The notes beneath the pieces were generated by a model that worked only from the letters and a program-made list of their open reading frames with translations, did not search any database and was not told where the DNA came from. From positions 62,001 through 126,000 of the forward strand of contig NZ_KE386904.1 of assembly GCF_000429445.1 (NCBI RefSeq): 64,000 nt of DNA, given 5' to 3'. The stretch is from Algoriphagus terrigena DSM 22685. Lineage in GTDB: Bacteria; Bacteroidota; Bacteroidia; Cytophagales; Cyclobacteriaceae. Below, in pieces: positions 8,981 to 17,248 of this stretch. The translations under genes were made by a program, and so were the position numbers. Numbering within the stretch: the stretch's first letter is position 1; each line of letters begins with the position of its first letter.

Positions 8981-9654
8981 GATTTGATGTGATTCTTGAG
9001 GTACTGCTTAAACATGTACCTCATGGACGGATACGAATTGATCAAAGCCGTCTTGGCGTCCGCTTCGGACAGCCAGGCGATATCCTCAATCCCCTCTTCC
9101 TCCTGTGGCTTCATCCCGGAGTCGTTGACCGAATCCATCGCATACCAATAGGTCTTTTTGAGGATGCTCTTGCGGTTTTGTGTATAGGTGTGCCACGTGT
9201 TGCATATATGTGGCCCAAGCTTCACTTTGACATTGGTCTCCTCTTCCACTTCGCGTTTGGCGCATTCTTCCGGGGTTTCGCCTTTTTCGAACTTTCCCTT
9301 CGGGAAATCCCACTTACCAAGTCTAAAAATCATCAGGACTTTCTCCTTTTTGGACACCACACCACCGGCAGCTTTTACAATTAGAAACCGGCTTTTGATA
9401 AAATCTTTCAGTGCCTTTTTCTCTTTGGTCACCAAGGTGATGGAGTCCAACTCCTTCATCTTCCTGCTTCGGAGCAGATACAGCAAGCGAATAATCATGT
9501 CATGGCTCGGCTCGTGAAACAGAATATCCTCTTCCCATTGGATATCGGCAGGCAATTCTTCCAGATTGGAAAAAGTGCTATCATAAGACTTTGCTGGATC
9601 GAACTCTTCGTAGCTCAACAATTCTACCGGCTTGTCGTTGATAAAGATTTTCAT
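8977..9654 (-). CDS. NUDIX hydrolase with N-terminal extension
   Basis: 225 residues from the ATG at 9654 (MKIFINDKPVELLS). An upstream frame adds eleven residues of no family character. The NUDIX box GKFEKGETPEECAKREVEEETNV (residues about 138-160) is complete, with Gx5E and REx2EE. The ~120-residue N-terminal part is not the NUDIX fold; it is a region shared by a Bacteroidota subgroup of these proteins. An APRTase-like or diadenosine-polyphosphate-like activity is plausible (WDFPKGK motif), but the substrate is unproven. Confidence 0.85.
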   Translation of the reverse strand: MKIFINDKPVELLSYEEFDPAKSYDSTFSNLEELPADIQWEEDILFHEPSHDMIIRLLYLLRSRKMKELDSITLVTKEKKALKDFIKSRFLIVKAAGGVVSKKEKVLMIFRLGKWDFPKGKFEKGETPEECAKREVEEETNVKVKLGPHICNTWHTYTQNRKSILKKTYWYAMDSVNDSGMKPQEEEGIEDIAWLSEADAKTALINSYPSMRYMFKQYLKNHIKS

Positions 9655-9736
9655 GATCGAAATCCTAGGATAATGGTGTTCGGTCAAAAATGCATAAAAA
9701 AATCAGGCAGTACAATCTTCAGGCAAATGATTCTAC

Positions 9737-9744
9737 TAATTTTG
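9737..9744 (+). promoter_or_regulatory. Possible -7 element of pyrE
   Basis: TAATTTTG matches TAnnTTTG exactly but ends only five bases before the pyrE ATG. No TTG lies 19-21 bases upstream. If it is used, the transcript would be leaderless or nearly so. Chance in AT-rich DNA is a fair alternative. Confidence 0.35.
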
Positions 9745-9749
9745 GAACT

Positions 9750-10397
9750 ATGGAAATTTTAGACCAAAGCATTGCGGCCGAAGTAGCCGACAGACTCCTG
9801 GAGATCCAGGCAATTCGTCTTCAACCTGCTAAGCCTTTTACCTGGGCATCCGGTTGGAAATCCCCCATTTATTGCGACAACAGGCTCTCGCTTTCCTTTC
9901 CTGAGGTCCGAAATATCATCCGCGACAACCTTGTGAGATGTGTCAGTCATTGCTTCCAGGAAGCTGAGGCGATCGCCGGTGTAGCTACCGCCGGAATACC
10001 ACAGGGAGCCCTGATCGCAAACGACCTTGCACTGCCCTTTGTCTATGTCAGATCCAAACCAAAAGGCCACGGCATGGAAAATATGATCGAAGGAAAAGTA
10101 GTTCCCGGTCAAAAGGTCGTAGTAGTCGAAGACTTGGTCTCCACGGGCGGAAGCTCTCTGAAAGCTGTTGAAGATCTGAAAAACGCAGGATTTGAAGTTT
10201 TGGGAATGGTTGCCATCTTCACCTACGGATTCGATGTCGCTGACAAAAACTTCGCAGACGCGGGTGTCCGACTGGTTTGCCTGAGTCATTACGACGCGCT
10301 GCTACCTATGGCTGTCAAAAGAAAATATGTCACTCCCGAGACGCTCGATTCGCTTGCCGAATGGCGAAAAGATCCAGGAAGCTGGATGCAGGAATAA
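9750..10397 (+). CDS. pyrE: Orotate phosphoribosyltransferase
   Basis: Converts orotate plus PRPP to orotidine 5'-phosphate in pyrimidine synthesis. 215 residues from the ATG at 9750; the longer frame from 9690 is unlikely because it runs through the putative -7 element. The PRPP-binding loop VVVVEDLVSTGGSS is at residues 123-136, the catalytic flexible loop RSKPKGHG at 101-108, and the N-terminal FTWASGWKSPIYCDNR motif is typical of PyrE. A strong terminator follows, so it is a single-gene unit. Confidence 0.95.
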   Translation: MEILDQSIAAEVADRLLEIQAIRLQPAKPFTWASGWKSPIYCDNRLSLSFPEVRNIIRDNLVRCVSHCFQEAEAIAGVATAGIPQGALIANDLALPFVYVRSKPKGHGMENMIEGKVVPGQKVVVVEDLVSTGGSSLKAVEDLKNAGFEVLGMVAIFTYGFDVADKNFADAGVRLVCLSHYDALLPMAVKRKYVTPETLDSLAEWRKDPGSWMQE

Positions 10398-10398
10398 C

Positions 10399-10425
10399 AA
10401 AAAAGCCGGTCTCCCGGCTTTTTTA
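10399..10425 (+). terminator. Rho-independent terminator of pyrE
   Basis: Stem AGCCGG / CCGGCT (10404-10409 and 10414-10419) with a four-base loop. It is flanked by A and T runs, so it could work in both directions. Confidence 0.85.
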
Positions 10426-10573
10426 CTTTTCAGAGATTTCAATCGATCTGGATGAGCTTCTTTCCATCTAGGCATGCAAGTTCTCCATTTCCAGAACCTT
10501 TGGCTGGAATGGCAGAACCGAGCGGCTAGTAGTCGCTTTTCTCAAGCCTACCAAGCCTTCTGCATCACAACTC

Positions 10574-11470
10574 CTACTTCAGGTTCTTTTCGAGAAAGGA
10601 AAAAACCGCTGTCCTGATCTCCGGCGCGTCAAATTCCACTCCGAAGTGTGGAGCGCCTTTGACGACGATCAGCTCGGTTGGCACGCCCTTCACCTGAAGC
10701 CAGGAATTCAATAGGTGAGACTGTGTCGGGGAAACCAAATCGTCTTTTTCGCCATGGATGATCAAAAAGGGAGGGTCTTTTTCATCTACATAAGAAACCG
10801 GGCTGGCAACTTTTGCCAAGTCAGGTCGGTCTAAGGGAGCTGCTCCGATCAATAACGCTTCCGGCGACTTCGAATCTATCGCTCCGGGGAAAAGCGTCAG
10901 ATCGGCCGGGCCATAGAAGTCCACGACAGCTTTGAAAGAAAACTTACGGTTGGTGCCAGGGTTATAAAATTCCTCCACATCGTTATTATTCGACAGTCCG
11001 ACCATGGAAGCTAAATGCCCACCTGCAGAGAATCCCATCAGCGCCATACGATCTGTAGCCAGTCCATATTTCTCAGCATTATCCACCAAATAGGAAATGG
11101 CCGCGTTGCAGTCCAGCATCTGCGCAGGGAAAGTCGCTTGGGTGCTGAATCGATAATCGATGGAGGCCAAGGCATAGCCTTTATTCATCAATTCTTTGAT
11201 AGTTTCCTTCATGTAGCCCATATCGGCATACTTGTCGTTGCTGAGCCAGCCACCGCCATGCACCCAGATCACCAGCGGAAGCTTTCCTGTTGCGTTAGCA
11301 GGCAGATAGATGTCCAGGAGGTGTTTTTTGAGTGTGTCACCTTGATAGGAAATATTTCCATGCAGCGTAGTTCCTTCCGGAAAGAGGTTCATCACACGGT
11401 TGGTTTGGGAAAAACACAGTTGCAAACCGACAAATAAAAGGAACGCGGCACTGAGTGAGATTTTTTTCAT
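10574..11470 (-). CDS. Secreted alpha/beta hydrolase (BD-FAE/hormone-sensitive-lipase-like)
   Basis: A 298-residue protein with a signal peptide cleaved near residue 21. The oxyanion motif HGGGW is at 71-75, the nucleophile motif GFSAGG at 146-151 (Ser148), the acid in HGEKDD (Asp244/245) and His276 in GAPHFG, so the catalytic triad is complete. Enzymes of this type hydrolyse carboxyl esters of small or carbohydrate-linked acyl groups in the periplasm or outside. The substrate is unknown. The gene downstream in its direction is the convergent pyrE; upstream the DinB-fold gene has its own terminator, so it is probably transcribed alone. Confidence 0.85.
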   Translation of the reverse strand: MKKISLSAAFLLFVGLQLCFSQTNRVMNLFPEGTTLHGNISYQGDTLKKHLLDIYLPANATGKLPLVIWVHGGGWLSNDKYADMGYMKETIKELMNKGYALASIDYRFSTQATFPAQMLDCNAAISYLVDNAEKYGLATDRMALMGFSAGGHLASMVGLSNNNDVEEFYNPGTNRKFSFKAVVDFYGPADLTLFPGAIDSKSPEALLIGAAPLDRPDLAKVASPVSYVDEKDPPFLIIHGEKDDLVSPTQSHLLNSWLQVKGVPTELIVVKGAPHFGVEFDAPEIRTAVFSFLEKNLK

Positions 11471-11540
11471 TTGGCTTGATTTCGGGATTAAGGTTAATTC
11501 TCAATAAGATAGGTCGTTCCGTTCAATTTTCTCCTTCAAA

Positions 11541-11592
11541 ATAAAAACTGTTGAGCCTGTAATCCATAATTCATGGAGAACAAGCCCAACAG
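11541..11592 (-). terminator. Terminator of the DinB-fold gene
   Basis: A long interrupted stem (CTGTTG/CAACAG, GC/GC, TGT/ACA, CCAT/ATGG) spans 11548-11592. On the minus strand it is followed by TTTTTATTTT. Confidence 0.7.
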
Positions 11593-11633
11593 AATCGGTT
11601 TCAATTTCCGGCGGACTGGATGCTTGGGAAGCG

Positions 11634-12155
11634 TTAAAACAACTTTTCCTGAGGAGGAGTAGCCCCAGCCAATCGGATGTAAACAGTCGCCTGTCCACGG
11701 TGGTGAGTCTGATGCTCAAAGCACTTCTCAAGCGCTTGGCCTTTGGTCATTTCAAATCTTCCAAACAGCGTGGTAGTTCCCGCCAATTGCTCAGGCGTCA
11801 TTGTCTTGATGCTGCTAATCACAAAGTCATAGCCGGCCATTACTAGTTTGGTAACGTTTTCTTTGGATTGGTCCTCAGTTTTTTCGGAGGCACCCATGCC
11901 TACCGGACTGGCTACGCCGGTAGCTGCTGACGCAAAGCCATAGTTGCCATCCGTCAGGTGGAGCATCTGCTGAGCAAAGCTGCGCATCTCAGGAGTAGGC
12001 TTTAGGTCGTATTTGTCCGCGGGCATGGCGTCCAGATATTCCTGTGTGTAGGCTTTGGCGCGTTCCCAGTCTTTGACCATGTTGTCTATGCTGGTTTGGG
12101 CAAAAGTGAGGGAGCTAAATCCCAAGACAAAGAAGAATGTGATCAGGGTTTTCAT
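11634..12155 (-). CDS. DinB-family (DfsB-like) four-helix protein, exported
   Basis: 173 residues starting with a signal peptide (LITFFFVLGFSSLTFAQ). The DinB/YfiT metal-binding triad is visible: His66 in MLHLTDG, then His148 and His152 in EHQTHH. Proteins of this fold carry out thiol-transferase or metal-dependent chemistry; this branch with a signal peptide is common in Bacteroidota and is not a DNA-damage polymerase despite the name. Substrate unknown. It ends at its own hairpin terminator. Confidence 0.85.
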   Translation of the reverse strand: MKTLITFFFVLGFSSLTFAQTSIDNMVKDWERAKAYTQEYLDAMPADKYDLKPTPEMRSFAQQMLHLTDGNYGFASAATGVASPVGMGASEKTEDQSKENVTKLVMAGYDFVISSIKTMTPEQLAGTTTLFGRFEMTKGQALEKCFEHQTHHRGQATVYIRLAGATPPQEKLF

Positions 12156-12285
12156 AAGTAAAAGAGTTAGTTTGAATTAGTATAAAAATACAATATGATT
12201 ATCTGGAAAGATACCAATAGCCAAATTATATTTTGACCAAACCCAAGTAAGACCCAATTCCCGGATCGAACCCCTGTGAACCTGG

Positions 12286-13044
12286 TTAAATATTGATCCC
12301 AAACCCGTGCATCAACACGAGTCTCAGGCCTACATAAATCACCAAAACAGCCGTAAGGCCCCCAAGTATCCGCAGGTTAAATTTCACGCTGGAGAGATAG
12401 GATCCGAGGCTTCCCCCCAGCACGACGGCAAGTATCAACTTCCAAATCAAATCCGGGTCGAGGTGAAATGTATCAGCGACTGTCAGCCCGACTAGCCCAC
12501 TGATCGAGTTGACGAGGATAAAAACCGAAGCCAACGCCGCCACCGATCTCGGATTGGCCCAGTTGAGAAGATTCAGCGTCGGGCTCAGAAAAATCCCTCC
12601 TCCTATCCCGGAAACACCCGCCAAGAAACCTACACTTCCGCCCAAACCCAACTTTTTCACCAAGCTAAATTCATGAGACTCCAGCTTGGACTGGATGTAG
12701 CGGAGCATCATTGCGGCGCCCGAAAGAATAAGAGAAGCGCCGAGAATAAGGAAGAACACCTGCTGTGAAAGCCTGAGCTGTGCCCCGAAATATGCCAGCG
12801 GAATGCTGGAAACCAGAAACGGCCAAAAGAGCTTGAGATCAAAGACCTTGTTTCGAATGAAAATAAGCGTTCCGATCGTGACCACGCAGACATTCAGAAC
12901 CAATGCCGTCGCGCGTATTTCATAGAAATCAGTCAGGAAAAGACTCAAGATGGCCAAGTAGCTCGATCCGCCACCGAATCCAACCGAACTATAAAACAAA
13001 GCGATTATAAAAAAGATAAAGGGAAGGTATTCTATTGAAATCAT
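12286..13044 (-). CDS. TauE/SafE-family membrane permease
   Basis: A 252-residue integral membrane protein with about eight helices. It has the two TauE/SafE half-motifs: SSVGFGGGSSYLAIL near the N-terminus and GVSGIGGGIFLSPTL in the middle. Family members move sulfite, sulfonates, thiosulfate and other small organic anions across the inner membrane. Its ATG overlaps the stop of the preceding gene by four bases (ATGA), so it is translationally coupled to the ligase genes. I infer that it exports or imports the product or a precursor of that pathway. It is the last gene of the operon, and no hairpin is visible after it. Confidence 0.9.
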   Translation of the reverse strand: MISIEYLPFIFFIIALFYSSVGFGGGSSYLAILSLFLTDFYEIRATALVLNVCVVTIGTLIFIRNKVFDLKLFWPFLVSSIPLAYFGAQLRLSQQVFFLILGASLILSGAAMMLRYIQSKLESHEFSLVKKLGLGGSVGFLAGVSGIGGGIFLSPTLNLLNWANPRSVAALASVFILVNSISGLVGLTVADTFHLDPDLIWKLILAVVLGGSLGSYLSSVKFNLRILGGLTAVLVIYVGLRLVLMHGFGINI

Positions 13045-14252
13045 TCAACTTCAGATTTACTCCCCTTTTCAAATAAGCCAATCGAACCGCCGACCCAGTC
13101 CTTGTCGCGGTTGAATTTCACGCCGATCATCTCTCCCCTGCTGAGACGGGCCAAGTTGCCGACTATCGTCGGACTTTCATCTTCCTCCGGCCACAGGCAA
13201 AAGACACGCACCTCCACTTTCACTTTGCCATCGGGAGACTGGATGACAGGAGCGTAGTGGACTTTCTTCTGAAGGATAAAAAGACCCTTGTCCTTCACCT
13301 CCTCTACGTCTTTTTTCGTGACATTGAAGATCACGCCTGCGCCTGAAAAGGAGAAAAGCGGCTTGAGCACATAGTTTTCCAAGTCCTCAGGAATAGACTC
13401 CAAGTCACTCAGCAGCGTGGTCTCGATGAAATACGGCCCGTGCAGGTATGGCAGGATAAACTTCGAAATCCGCGTGTACCAATTAGGATGTCCGGCCCAT
13501 TCTACATCAAGCTCCTCCTCAAAGCTGAAATCCAGCTTTAGGTCTGTTCTGGCGTTCAACTCATCAAAGATCACCCGATTGTAGATTCGTTGGATCCTGA
13601 TTTTCTCGCCGGTTGAGTTCTTGTAGAAAAGCTTTTTATCCTCCTTGATCACGTCCGTGACGCATATCACGGGAATCTCCAGATCCCGGTGAGCATAGTA
13701 AAAGTCAATCTTGGTATTTTGCTTCTCAGGCTCGATCTCCAGCAGGACGACCTCCACGGGAGAATATTTTCCAAAAATCACCTTTTTCAAAAGATCCAAG
13801 TAGTCCGCCTCATCCATTCCGGCAGGATAGGGAGACAGTTCGGCTAGGAAGGGATAACTCTCCACAATCTTCCGATAGAGATTGTATTGGAAATTGAAGA
13901 TAGTCGGGAAGCCCTGCACCTCGATCAGTTTAGGGACGATTTGCCCGTCTTCTTCGCATATCCCAAAGTCTATTGCCAAAAACTGCGTGTGATTGTCCTC
14001 ATTGGGAACGGCGGTGTTCAGCTCAATCGATCGCTGGGTAAGCTGCTTGAAGTCCGGCCGCTTGATGAAATCGATCACCTCATGGCATCCTTCCAGGATC
14101 TGGTTTTCGAGATCTTTGGGGATAAAAAAAGGTGTCTCGGCTATTCGAAAAGTCGGTGCGAAATCAAAATCCGACGCGATGCTATGGAGAAAAGCCTGAT
14201 ACTTTTCGGGTGAGAAAGCAGTGTTAAACTGCTTTCTGATTTTATCGATCAT
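13041..14252 (-). CDS. ATP-grasp-like ligase of unknown substrate
   Basis: 403 residues with no transmembrane segment. The stretch YVLKPLFSFSGAGVIF (Lys297, glycine loop 301-306) has the form of the ATP-grasp lysine plus flexible loop. A strand with two hydrophobic lysines follows (LFILQKKV), then VEVRVFCLW. The N-terminal half has LIEVQGFPT, and the centre RIYNRVIFDEL. The motif order recalls glutathionylspermidine-synthase-like or circularly permuted ATP-grasp enzymes, but I cannot assign it to one. It lies six bases after the amidotransferase gene and overlaps the permease gene by four. As operon member five it is probably the third amide-bond-forming enzyme. Confidence 0.6.
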   Translation of the reverse strand: MIDKIRKQFNTAFSPEKYQAFLHSIASDFDFAPTFRIAETPFFIPKDLENQILEGCHEVIDFIKRPDFKQLTQRSIELNTAVPNEDNHTQFLAIDFGICEEDGQIVPKLIEVQGFPTIFNFQYNLYRKIVESYPFLAELSPYPAGMDEADYLDLLKKVIFGKYSPVEVVLLEIEPEKQNTKIDFYYAHRDLEIPVICVTDVIKEDKKLFYKNSTGEKIRIQRIYNRVIFDELNARTDLKLDFSFEEELDVEWAGHPNWYTRISKFILPYLHGPYFIETTLLSDLESIPEDLENYVLKPLFSFSGAGVIFNVTKKDVEEVKDKGLFILQKKVHYAPVIQSPDGKVKVEVRVFCLWPEEDESPTIVGNLARLSRGEMIGVKFNRDKDWVGGSIGLFEKGSKSEVE

Positions 14253-14258
14253 GGCATA

Positions 14259-15089
14259 TCAAGTCAATGTCGGAGTACTCGCCACTTTTTGTTTGCGGAT
14301 TGCCTGCTCCAGGAAATTAGGAATCAAGGTCTCGTTGGTTTTGTAAATCTTGTTTTCGTCTACCAAATCCTCCAGCATCGTTCGGAATCGCGCTTTGCCT
14401 TTCAGTTCGATGATCTTTTCCCGCACCATCGGCTTCTTCAAATGCTCGAGGAAGCTCACCGGATCGGCTTCTGGATGAAACTGGGTGCCGACGATTTCGT
14501 CAGAAAATCGGATCGCCATCAGCGCACGCTCGTACTCTACGTGGTTCCTGACCTTTTCCAGCGCGATAATCTTTGCCCCCAATGCTTTAAACTTTCTATG
14601 GCTAGGCTGCACGACTTGGTAATCTCTGGAATCCACCGCCCAAAATGGATTGCCCAAGTCCCCAAAAAGAGGATCGTTCATGCCCTCTGGAGTCTTATGG
14701 ATGGTAGTCACCCCAAATGACGTCGATTTTCTCATGGTAATCTGCCCCAGCCCAAAGTGCTTGCATGCAATCTGAAAGGAATGACAAATGAGCAATAGCT
14801 GTTTTTTCTGGGAGTGGTTTTGGTTCCAAATCCAGATTTCATCCAAAAAATCATTGTACCGCAAATCCCAGTTCCCATCGCCTTCCAGTGGATTTCCAGG
14901 CCCGCCTGTCGAAATATAAATGTCAAAATTCCGGATATCGGGAAGTTGTGCCTTGCCCCTCACGTCAAATTCACGGTAGCTGATCACGTCCGAAAACCTA
15001 GAAAGGATGTCATGAATACAACGCATGCCCTGATTGGGCTCGCCATCATACATGTCCAAAATCGCCAGATTTACTTTTTTCTTTCCCAC
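14259..15089 (-). CDS. Class I glutamine amidotransferase-like protein
   Basis: 276 residues: a free-standing GATase1 domain (about 1-215) plus a helical C-terminal tail. The oxyanion strand TGGPGN is at 61-66. The nucleophile is Cys102 in ICHSFQ, where the usual Gly after Cys-x is Ser. His205 and Glu207 in TQFHPEAD complete the triad. It could release ammonia from glutamine for an amidation step, or act as a gamma-glutamyl hydrolase like PuuD; the sequence does not decide. It sits between the GCS2-type ligase (41-base gap) and the ATP-grasp-like gene (6-base gap), which favours a step in the same pathway. Confidence 0.85.
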   Translation of the reverse strand: MGKKKVNLAILDMYDGEPNQGMRCIHDILSRFSDVISYREFDVRGKAQLPDIRNFDIYISTGGPGNPLEGDGNWDLRYNDFLDEIWIWNQNHSQKKQLLLICHSFQIACKHFGLGQITMRKSTSFGVTTIHKTPEGMNDPLFGDLGNPFWAVDSRDYQVVQPSHRKFKALGAKIIALEKVRNHVEYERALMAIRFSDEIVGTQFHPEADPVSFLEHLKKPMVREKIIELKGKARFRTMLEDLVDENKIYKTNETLIPNFLEQAIRKQKVASTPTLT

Positions 15090-15130
15090 TTCAATTGCAT
15101 GTTAATCCCGCATCAAAGGTAAGCATTCGC

Positions 15131-16249
15131 TCAAATCCCTTCAGTAAACTTCCCTGTTATAAAATCAACCACCGCTTCCAAGCTGCCGGTTTTTTCAAAA
15201 ACATCCAGCTGCTGATCGGCTCCGGTGCCCCTTTCGAGAATCTGGTGAACATACTCGATGTCTGCTCTGCTGCCCAGCTCGTCCACGACATCATCGATAA
15301 ATTCAAGCAGTTCCATGATCAGTTCCTTGGTCGGTACCTCGATTTTCTTTCCAAAATCAATCAGCAACCCGTCGACCCCATTTCTTGCTGCCCGAAATTT
15401 GTTTTCCCGGATCAGCGCAATTCGATAGATATTAAAGCTGGTGTTGCTCATCAAGAGCTTGTAGAGCTTCGCCACCACGGCCTGAATCAGCGCGACGATG
15501 CAGATCGTCTCATCGACGGTTAGGCACATGTCGCAGATTCGAAATTCGATTGTGCTGAAAAACGGGTGCATCCGTAGATCCCACCAGATTTTTTTGGGGT
15601 TGTCAATGCAATTGGTCTTTACCAGCGTTTCCAGATAGTTGTCGTAAGACTGAACTGAGTCGAAGTATTCAGGAAGGCCCGTTCGCGGGAATTTTGCAAA
15701 AACCTTGGCTCTGAAAGCCTTGAAGCCGGTATTCCTTCCTTCCCAAAACGGCGAGTTGGCTGTCAGGGCGTACAGGTGCGGCAGGAAATAGCAGGCCTGA
15801 TTCATCAGCTGGAGCGCGATTTCCCGGCTTTCTATGCCCACGTGGACATGCAGCCCAAAGATCAGATTCGACCTGGCGATGTCTTTTAGTTCGTTTACAA
15901 TACTGTGGTAGCGTGGATCGTCGGTGATCTCCTGATCTTGCCATTTGGCAAAGGGATGTGTGCTGGAAGCACCCACCGCCAGACCTTGAGCAGCTGCCAG
16001 CTCATGGATCTTTCTCCGGAGAAAAGACACCTCTCTGCGGGCATCTGAGACGTTCTGACAGATATTGGTTCCCACCTCGACCACTGCCTGGTGCATCTCA
16101 GCCTTGACCTGCTCGTGTAGGACGATCTTGCCACCCTCCACGATCTTGGACATATGGGAACGCAGATCCCTCGTTTGGGGATCGATAATCATGTATTCTT
16201 CCTCTACTCCCAGGGTGAATTGGGGGAGTTTCTTTACCACAGTTGCCAT
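15131..16249 (-). CDS. GCS2-type carboxylate-amine ligase (YbdK-like)
   Basis: A glutamine-synthetase-fold ligase that joins a carboxylate (classically glutamate) to an amine using ATP. The ATG at 16249 gives 372 residues (MATVVKKLPQFTLGVEEEYM), the usual YbdK length. A longer frame would begin inside the preceding gene. Family markers are LGVEEEYMIIDP (13-24), GLHVHVG (132-138), ALTANSPFWEGRNTG (161-175) and WWDLRMHPFFSTIEFRICD (222-240). E. coli YbdK has weak glutamate-cysteine ligase activity, but that does not fix the substrate here. It follows the ATP-grasp gene by eleven bases. Confidence 0.9.
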   Translation of the reverse strand: MATVVKKLPQFTLGVEEEYMIIDPQTRDLRSHMSKIVEGGKIVLHEQVKAEMHQAVVEVGTNICQNVSDARREVSFLRRKIHELAAAQGLAVGASSTHPFAKWQDQEITDDPRYHSIVNELKDIARSNLIFGLHVHVGIESREIALQLMNQACYFLPHLYALTANSPFWEGRNTGFKAFRAKVFAKFPRTGLPEYFDSVQSYDNYLETLVKTNCIDNPKKIWWDLRMHPFFSTIEFRICDMCLTVDETICIVALIQAVVAKLYKLLMSNTSFNIYRIALIRENKFRAARNGVDGLLIDFGKKIEVPTKELIMELLEFIDDVVDELGSRADIEYVHQILERGTGADQQLDVFEKTGSLEAVVDFITGKFTEGI

Positions 16250-16260
16250 AGTGTCTTTGC

Positions 16261-17217
16261 CTAAAATCTCTTTGCCGTTTCGACTGAATTTTTCACAAAT
16301 GTTCCCCAGGTCAGATTCATTTGCCCCGGTTTTTGGGCTTTGGCGTAGGCTATCGCCATCTTCGCAGCTTCCTCCACCACCCACTCGAAATTCTCCTGCC
16401 CCACCGAGTTGACGTCGGCATCCGGCGCGGGATTGCCAAAATCGATCGCATACGGCACGCCGTCTCTGACTGCAAATTCCACGGTATTAAAGTCGTATCC
16501 CAATCCAGTACACAGCCGCTGGGTGTAGTCTTTCACCGTGCTGAGCAGCTTCTTAGACGAAGGCGCTTTATCCACCACATAGCGTAGATGATGGGGGTTT
16601 CGTGGTTCATACTCCATAATCCTCACAGCTTTGCCTCCCAGGCAATAGACTCTGAAATATTCATCAAAGACAATTTCCTCCTGAAGCAGCATCACCAACT
16701 GACCTGTTTCCGGATGTTTCTGAAAAAACTCTTCCTTGTTTTCCAATCGGTAGACATTTTTCCAGCCGCCTCCCGCATATGGTTTCATGTAAGCTGGAAA
16801 TCCCGTATAGTTGAAAATCCCCTCCCAATCCAAGGGCGCAACCAGGTTTCGAAACGACTTGGCTGTGGTGTCGTCAGGATGCTTCGCCGAGGGCAAAATC
16901 ACTGTTTTGGGCAAGGGAACGCCCAATTGATCGGCAAGTGCGTTGTTGAAAAACTTGTCATCTGCACTCCACCAAAATGGATTGTTGATGACGGCAGTGC
17001 CTGTCAGCGCGGCATTTTTCAAATATGCCCGATAAAAAGGCACGTCTTGAGAAATCCGGTCGATGATCACCGCGTATTCTGTCAGTTCATTTTGAACAAC
17101 TTTATCGATACGGACGGCTTCGGCGATGATTCCTTTCTCCGCTTTCTGATTGACCCGCTCGATGAAGGCCTGAGGAAAGGTGTCCTCCATGCCGAAAAGT
17201 ATCCCGATTTTTTTCAT
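16261..17217 (-). CDS. ATP-grasp ligase (RimK/D-Ala ligase-like)
   Basis: 318 residues. An N-terminal pre-ATP-grasp domain comprises residues 1-95. The ATP-grasp core contains Lys145 and the glycine loop KPYAGGGW (145-152), adenine-contact residues around LLQEEI (177-182), and metal ligands Asp259 and Asn262 in IDFGNPAPD. This is the fold of enzymes that make acyl-phosphate intermediates and form amide bonds. The substrate is unknown. It lies 31 bases after the esterase gene and eleven before the GCS2 gene, so two amide-forming enzymes are adjacent. Confidence 0.85.
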   Translation of the reverse strand: MKKIGILFGMEDTFPQAFIERVNQKAEKGIIAEAVRIDKVVQNELTEYAVIIDRISQDVPFYRAYLKNAALTGTAVINNPFWWSADDKFFNNALADQLGVPLPKTVILPSAKHPDDTTAKSFRNLVAPLDWEGIFNYTGFPAYMKPYAGGGWKNVYRLENKEEFFQKHPETGQLVMLLQEEIVFDEYFRVYCLGGKAVRIMEYEPRNPHHLRYVVDKAPSSKKLLSTVKDYTQRLCTGLGYDFNTVEFAVRDGVPYAIDFGNPAPDADVNSVGQENFEWVVEEAAKMAIAYAKAQKPGQMNLTWGTFVKNSVETAKRF

Positions 17218-17248
17218 AGTAATTGAGTGTTGCTATTTTGAATTTCTT

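Noticed and set aside
16588..17226. 212-codon plus-strand frame opposite the ATP-grasp gene
   Set aside because: Antisense to a gene with an intact ATP-grasp core, in a tightly packed operon.
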